In this document: piece after piece, positions 60,138 to 64,000 of the stretch
Numbering within the stretch: the first letter of the stretch is position 1
Layout: each line of letters begins with the position of its first letter
From: Rhizobiaceae bacterium CPCC 101076
Lineage (GTDB): Bacteria; Pseudomonadota; Alphaproteobacteria; Rhizobiales; Methylopilaceae
Assembly: GCA_003347645.1 (NCBI GenBank)
Contig: QDFX01000018.1
Span: 1-64,000 of the forward strand
Reading direction: 5' to 3'
Length of the DNA: 64,000 bases
The notes under the pieces: generated by a model
The model's input: the letters and a program-made list of their open reading frames with translations, nothing else
The model's database searches: none
What the model was told of the DNA's origin: nothing
Made by a program: the position numbers and the translations under genes

Positions 60138-61286
60138 ATGTTGCGCCCGCTCCTTTCGGCCGTTGCCGCTTTCGCCATTCTCGCTCCAACCGTGGTCATC
60201 GCGCAGGCACCGCCAGCGCCTCCGGTCTCGGTGGCAAAGCCCGTGTCGCGCAAGGTCGTCGACTGGGTGGAGTTTCCGGGACGTTTCGAACCGGCCGCCT
60301 TTGTCGAAGTCCGCGCGCAGGTCGCGGGTGAACTTGCCCAGGTCGCGTTCACTGACGGTCAGGAGGTCAAGGCCGGCGATCTCCTGTTCAAGATCGATGA
60401 CAAGCCTTTCGCTGCCACGCTGCGCCAGACGCAGGCAGCGGTAGTAGGTAACCAGACCCGCCTCGACCTCGCGACGTCGGAACTGAAGCGCGCACAGGAG
60501 CTGCGCCAGACCGGCAATATTCCGGAACAGACATTCCAGCAGCGCCAGCAGACCTTTCTCGAATCGCAGGCGAACCTGAACGCCTCGACCGCCGAGGTGG
60601 AGACCGCGCGCATCAATCTCGGCTATACAGAGATCCGGGCGCCGATCTCCGGCCGTATCGGCCGCAAGCTGGTCACCGAGGGCAACCTGATCTCGGCTGG
60701 CTCGTCTGGCACGCTGCTGACGACGATCGTCTCCTTCGATCCCGTGCACTTCTACTTCGACGTCGATGAGGGCTCGTTCCTCGCCTATACCCGCGCGAAT
60801 AGGGGCATTTCGAGCAACAGCGACCAGAAGGTGTACGTCGCCCTCTCGGACGAGACCGACTTCACGCGCGAAGGCACGCTCGACTTCCTCGGCAACCGAG
60901 TCGACGCGCAGACTGGCACGATCCGCGTCCGCGCATCGGTTCCCAATCCGGAACACTTCATCACACCCGGTCTGTTCGGCCGCGTGCGTCTCGCTACCCG
61001 CCCCGCCTATGACGCTATGATCCTGCCGGACGAGGCGATCATGCTCGACCAGACTCGCCATCTCGTCATGACGGTTGCGGCCGACGGAACCGTTGTTCCG
61101 AAGCAGATCCAGGTCGGTCCGAAGCTCGGCCCGTACCGCGCGATCGCCAGCGGCCTCACCGCCGACGACACGGTTATCATCAATGGTCTGATGCGTGCCC
61201 GTCCCGGCGCCAAGGTGACACCCCAGCCGACGGAACTGAAGGTTCCCGACGATCTGACGCGCCCCAGCGTCACCCCGACTAACTGA
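60138..61286 (+). CDS. RND efflux periplasmic adaptor (AcrA/MexA family)
   Basis: A 382-residue membrane-fusion protein. Signal peptide MLRPLLSAVAAFAILAPTVVIA. The lipoyl halves flank an alpha-helical hairpin (about 95-150, LRQTQAAVVGNQTRLDLATSELKRA and on). The barrel and membrane-proximal domains follow (APISGRIGRKLVTEGN, and ILPDEAIMLDQTRHLVMTV). There is no lipobox Cys, so it is probably held by the complex rather than a lipid anchor. It lies 16 bases before the permease gene. The substrate is unknown. Confidence 0.92.
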   Translation: MLRPLLSAVAAFAILAPTVVIAQAPPAPPVSVAKPVSRKVVDWVEFPGRFEPAAFVEVRAQVAGELAQVAFTDGQEVKAGDLLFKIDDKPFAATLRQTQAAVVGNQTRLDLATSELKRAQELRQTGNIPEQTFQQRQQTFLESQANLNASTAEVETARINLGYTEIRAPISGRIGRKLVTEGNLISAGSSGTLLTTIVSFDPVHFYFDVDEGSFLAYTRANRGISSNSDQKVYVALSDETDFTREGTLDFLGNRVDAQTGTIRVRASVPNPEHFITPGLFGRVRLATRPAYDAMILPDEAIMLDQTRHLVMTVAADGTVVPKQIQVGPKLGPYRAIASGLTADDTVIINGLMRARPGAKVTPQPTELKVPDDLTRPSVTPTN

Positions 61287-61302
61287 GCGGACAGGGGAAC
61301 AA

Positions 61303-64000
61303 ATGCGCTTCGGTCATTTCTTCGTCGACCGCCCGATCTTCGCGGCGGTCGTTTCGATCGTGATGGTGGTTATCGGCGTCGTTGCGCTGGTGCAGCTTCC
61401 CATCGCCCAATATCCGCAGATCGCACCGCCGACGGTCGTGGTCAACGCGACCTATCCGGGCGCAAACGCCGAAACGATCTCCGAGACGGTGGCAACGCCG
61501 ATTGAACAGCAGATCAACGGCGTCGAGAACATGATCTACATGTCCTCGCAGTCGACGTCGGACGGCTCGCTGCAGATCACCGTCACCTTCGAGATCGGCA
61601 CCGACCTCGATATCGCGCAGGTTCAGGTCCAGAACCGCGTCAACCAGGCGGAACCCCGCCTGCCTGAAGACGTGCGCCGCCTCGGCATCACGGTCAACAA
61701 GTCGTCGAGCGACTTCTTGATGGTCGTGAACATGTTCTCGCCGGACAACAGCCTCGATGAGCTGTATGTCTCGACCTACACCTTCCTGAACATCCGCGAC
61801 CGGCTCGCACGCCTCTACGGTGTCGGCGACATCTTCGTCTTCGGCGCCCGCGAATTGTCGCTCCGCGTCTGGCTCGATCCGCAGAAACTCGCGTCGTACA
61901 GCCTGAGCGCAGGCGAGGTCGTCGCATCTTTGCAGGAGCAGAACGTCCAGGTTTCGGGCGGCTCGCTCGGCCAGCCCCCGTCACCACAGGGCACCGATTT
62001 CCAGGTCATGGTGACGACCCAGGGACGTTTCCGCACGCCGGAGCAGTTCCAGCAGGTCATCATCAAGGCCGATCAGGGCCGCCTCTTGAGACTGAAAGAC
62101 GTGGCGCGTGTCGAGTTCGGCGCGCAGCAATATGCCACCAACTCATATCTCGACGGCCGCTATTCGATCGGTCTCGGCATCAACCAGCGCCCGGGCTCGA
62201 ACGCACTCGCGGCGTCGGAGGCCGTGATCCAGGAGATGGAGCGTCTCAAGAAGGACTTCCCGCAGGGCCTCGACTACGCCATCGCGTATAACCCGACCGA
62301 ATTCGTGGCCGACTCGATCGAGGCGGTGACGCACACGATCTGGGAAGCGATTGCGCTCGTCGTACTCGTGGTCCTGATCTTCCTGCAGTCCTGGCGCGCG
62401 GCGATCATCCCGATCCTCGCGATCCCGGTCTCGCTGGTCGGCACCTTCGCGATGATGGCGGCCTTCGGCTATTCCATCAACATGCTGACCCTGTTCGGCC
62501 TGATCCTCGCGATCGGTATCGTCGTCGACGACGCCATCGTGGTGGTCGAGAACGTCGAACGAAACATCGCCGAGGGAAAATCGCCCCGTGAAGCGGCGCA
62601 CATCACCATGGACGAGGTCGGCGTCGCGGTCATCGCGATCGCGCTCGTTCTGTCCGCGGTGTTCGTGCCGACCGCCTTCATCCCCGGCATTTCCGGTCAG
62701 TTCTACAAGCAGTTCGCGCTGACCATCGCCGGCGCAACGGTCATCTCGGCCTTCAATTCGCTGACCCTGTCGCCTGCCCTCGCGGCGCTTCTGCTGAAGC
62801 CGCATAAGCACGGCGGACACCGCAATCTGCTCGGGCGCGCGGCCGACGCCTTCAACCGGCGTTTCGACTGGCTGTCGCTGAAATACTCGCACGGCGTCCG
62901 CGGCGTTGTCGGCCACAAGGTCATCATGCTCGGCATCTATGGCGTTCTGGTCGCGGCGACGATCTTCGTGTTCGGCCGGGTTCCGGTTGGCTTCATCCCA
63001 CAGAGCGACCAGAGCTACGCGATCATTGCCGTGCAGTTGCCGGAGGGGGCGTCGCTCCAGCGAACCGACGAGGTGGTGCGCCGCATCTCCGAAATCGCGC
63101 AGAAAACTCCGGGCGTTGCGCATTCGGTCGGCATCGCCGGTTTCTCCGGCGCGACTTTCACCGCAGCGTCGAACGCGGCGGCGATCTTCACGCCGTTCGA
63201 CACGTTCGAAGAGCGCGTGCCGAAGGGCCAGACCGCGAACTCGATCATCGCCTCGCTGCAGGAGCAGATGGGCGCGATCGAGGAAGCCTTCGTCATCGTC
63301 ATCGGACCGCCCTCGGTTCAGGGGCTCGGCAATGGCAGCGGCTTCAACATGCAGGTGCAGGATCGCGGCAATGTCGGCATCCGCTCGCTCGAAGCGGCCG
63401 CCGGCGAGGTAATTGCGGCCGCCGCGCAGGAGCCAACCCTGATGGGCGTCTTCACGACGTTCAACACACGCGCGCCGCAGGTCTACGTCGACATCGACCG
63501 TGAGAAGGCCCAGCAGCTGAACGTTCCGATCGGGAACATCTTCCAAGCCATGCAGGTCTTCATCGGCTCGGCCTATGTGAACGACTTCACCGCCTATGGA
63601 CGTTCGTTCCAGGTCAACGCACAGGCCGACGGCCCATACCGCATCGCCAAGTCCGACATCACCCAGATCAAGGTCCGCTCGTCGGACGGCGCGCTGGTCC
63701 CGCTCGGCACGCTGGTGAAGCTCCGCGACGATACCGGCCCCTACACCGTCAACCGGCACAACCTCTACACCTCGGTGTCCATCCAGGGGCAGGCGGTGCC
63801 CGGCATCTCGTCTGGTACGGCGCTCGATAAGATGGAGCAGATCGCGGCCCGGGTGCTACCGCCCGGAGTCTCGTTCGAATGGACCGAGCTCGCCTTCCAG
63901 GAGAGAAGCGCCGGCAATCCGGTGTTCATCTTCGCGATCGGCGTGCTGTTCGTCTTCCTCGTTCTCTCCGCGCAATACGAGAGCTGGTCACTGCCGTTCG
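61303..64000 (+). CDS. RND efflux permease, HAE1 family (3' end outside window)
   Basis: The first 899 codons of an AcrB-like proton-driven drug exporter, open at the window end. MRFGHFFVDRPIFAAVVSIVM is the canonical first helix. Asp409-Asp410 in GIVVDDAIVVVENVER match the proton-relay pair of AcrB (Asp407/408). PVGFIPQSDQSYAIIAVQLPEGAS starts the second porter half. About 150 residues are missing. AGGGGAA precedes the ATG. No outer-membrane channel or TetR regulator is visible in the window. Confidence 0.95.
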   Translation, partial: MRFGHFFVDRPIFAAVVSIVMVVIGVVALVQLPIAQYPQIAPPTVVVNATYPGANAETISETVATPIEQQINGVENMIYMSSQSTSDGSLQITVTFEIGTDLDIAQVQVQNRVNQAEPRLPEDVRRLGITVNKSSSDFLMVVNMFSPDNSLDELYVSTYTFLNIRDRLARLYGVGDIFVFGARELSLRVWLDPQKLASYSLSAGEVVASLQEQNVQVSGGSLGQPPSPQGTDFQVMVTTQGRFRTPEQFQQVIIKADQGRLLRLKDVARVEFGAQQYATNSYLDGRYSIGLGINQRPGSNALAASEAVIQEMERLKKDFPQGLDYAIAYNPTEFVADSIEAVTHTIWEAIALVVLVVLIFLQSWRAAIIPILAIPVSLVGTFAMMAAFGYSINMLTLFGLILAIGIVVDDAIVVVENVERNIAEGKSPREAAHITMDEVGVAVIAIALVLSAVFVPTAFIPGISGQFYKQFALTIAGATVISAFNSLTLSPALAALLLKPHKHGGHRNLLGRAADAFNRRFDWLSLKYSHGVRGVVGHKVIMLGIYGVLVAATIFVFGRVPVGFIPQSDQSYAIIAVQLPEGASLQRTDEVVRRISEIAQKTPGVAHSVGIAGFSGATFTAASNAAAIFTPFDTFEERVPKGQTANSIIASLQEQMGAIEEAFVIVIGPPSVQGLGNGSGFNMQVQDRGNVGIRSLEAAAGEVIAAAAQEPTLMGVFTTFNTRAPQVYVDIDREKAQQLNVPIGNIFQAMQVFIGSAYVNDFTAYGRSFQVNAQADGPYRIAKSDITQIKVRSSDGALVPLGTLVKLRDDTGPYTVNRHNLYTSVSIQGQAVPGISSGTALDKMEQIAARVLPPGVSFEWTELAFQERSAGNPVFIFAIGVLFVFLVLSAQYESWSLPF

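Overview
The window is GC-rich, densely coded chromosomal DNA of an alphaproteobacterium, most likely in the Hyphomicrobiales (Rhizobiales). The evidence is the infC-rpmI-rplT-pheS-pheT block, a glcDEF locus with a Tat-exported TRAP binding protein, oxlT, egtB-egtD, a pabB-pabC fusion and hairpin repeats of the kind common in that order. The family and genus cannot be fixed from this sequence. There is no integrase, IS transposase, prophage or CRISPR array. One tRNA gene (Arg-CCG) is present.

Layout. 1-13.8 kb: end of an ABC exporter, an M3 oligopeptidase, a 2-hydroxyacid dehydrogenase, a TRAP transporter on the minus strand with a previously unlisted 56-residue membrane protein, and, divergently, glcD-glcE-glcF-glcG-like-lldD, then an Hsp70-like protein. 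The transporter and oxidases form a plausible 2-hydroxyacid (glycolate/lactate) uptake and oxidation unit. 13.9-16.2 kb: a tiny DUF1127-like protein, a secreted serine protease and a Tat-exported protein made of two copies of one unrecognised domain. 16.3-20.6 kb: nrdA and nrdB. NrdB carries Phe at the radical-tyrosine position and Glu as first metal ligand, the class Ic (Chlamydia-type) signature, and paired NrdR-like boxes lie upstream of nrdA. 20.8-30.7 kb: nuclease-like exported protein, 1-Cys peroxiredoxin, acyltransferase, OxlT, DNA polymerase I, an FMN reductase/HxlR divergent pair, GST and two small proteins.

30.7-37.7 kb: metE behind a cobalamin riboswitch and a separate palindrome near its promoter, then divergently egtB-egtD (ergothioneine), adenine deaminase and a transglutaminase-like cysteine protease. 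37.7-42.1 kb: an extreme Gly/His/Pro repeat protein, a LuxR-type regulator, tRNA-Arg and a minus-strand group of membrane proteins (47-aa protein, iron-permease-like protein, 62-codon ORF, DUF2254) with stop/start overlaps. 42.1-43.1 kb holds an intrinsic terminator without an assigned gene, a small-RNA candidate.

43.1-64 kb: nth, then a long minus-strand run from infC (AUU start) through rpmI, rplT, pheS, a DUF559 nuclease, pheT, a YiiX-like hydrolase, EI24/CysZ-like and YnfA-like membrane proteins to pabBC and an SDR. The DUF559 gene sits between pheS and pheT and is bracketed by two inverted copies of a roughly 57-bp palindromic repeat that supply its upstream purine run and its C-terminal codons. 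This is the best candidate here for an undescribed element. The window ends with an ABHD10-like hydrolase, a YgjP-like metallopeptidase, a class A PBP, a PhoD phosphatase and an RND efflux pair whose permease runs off the end.
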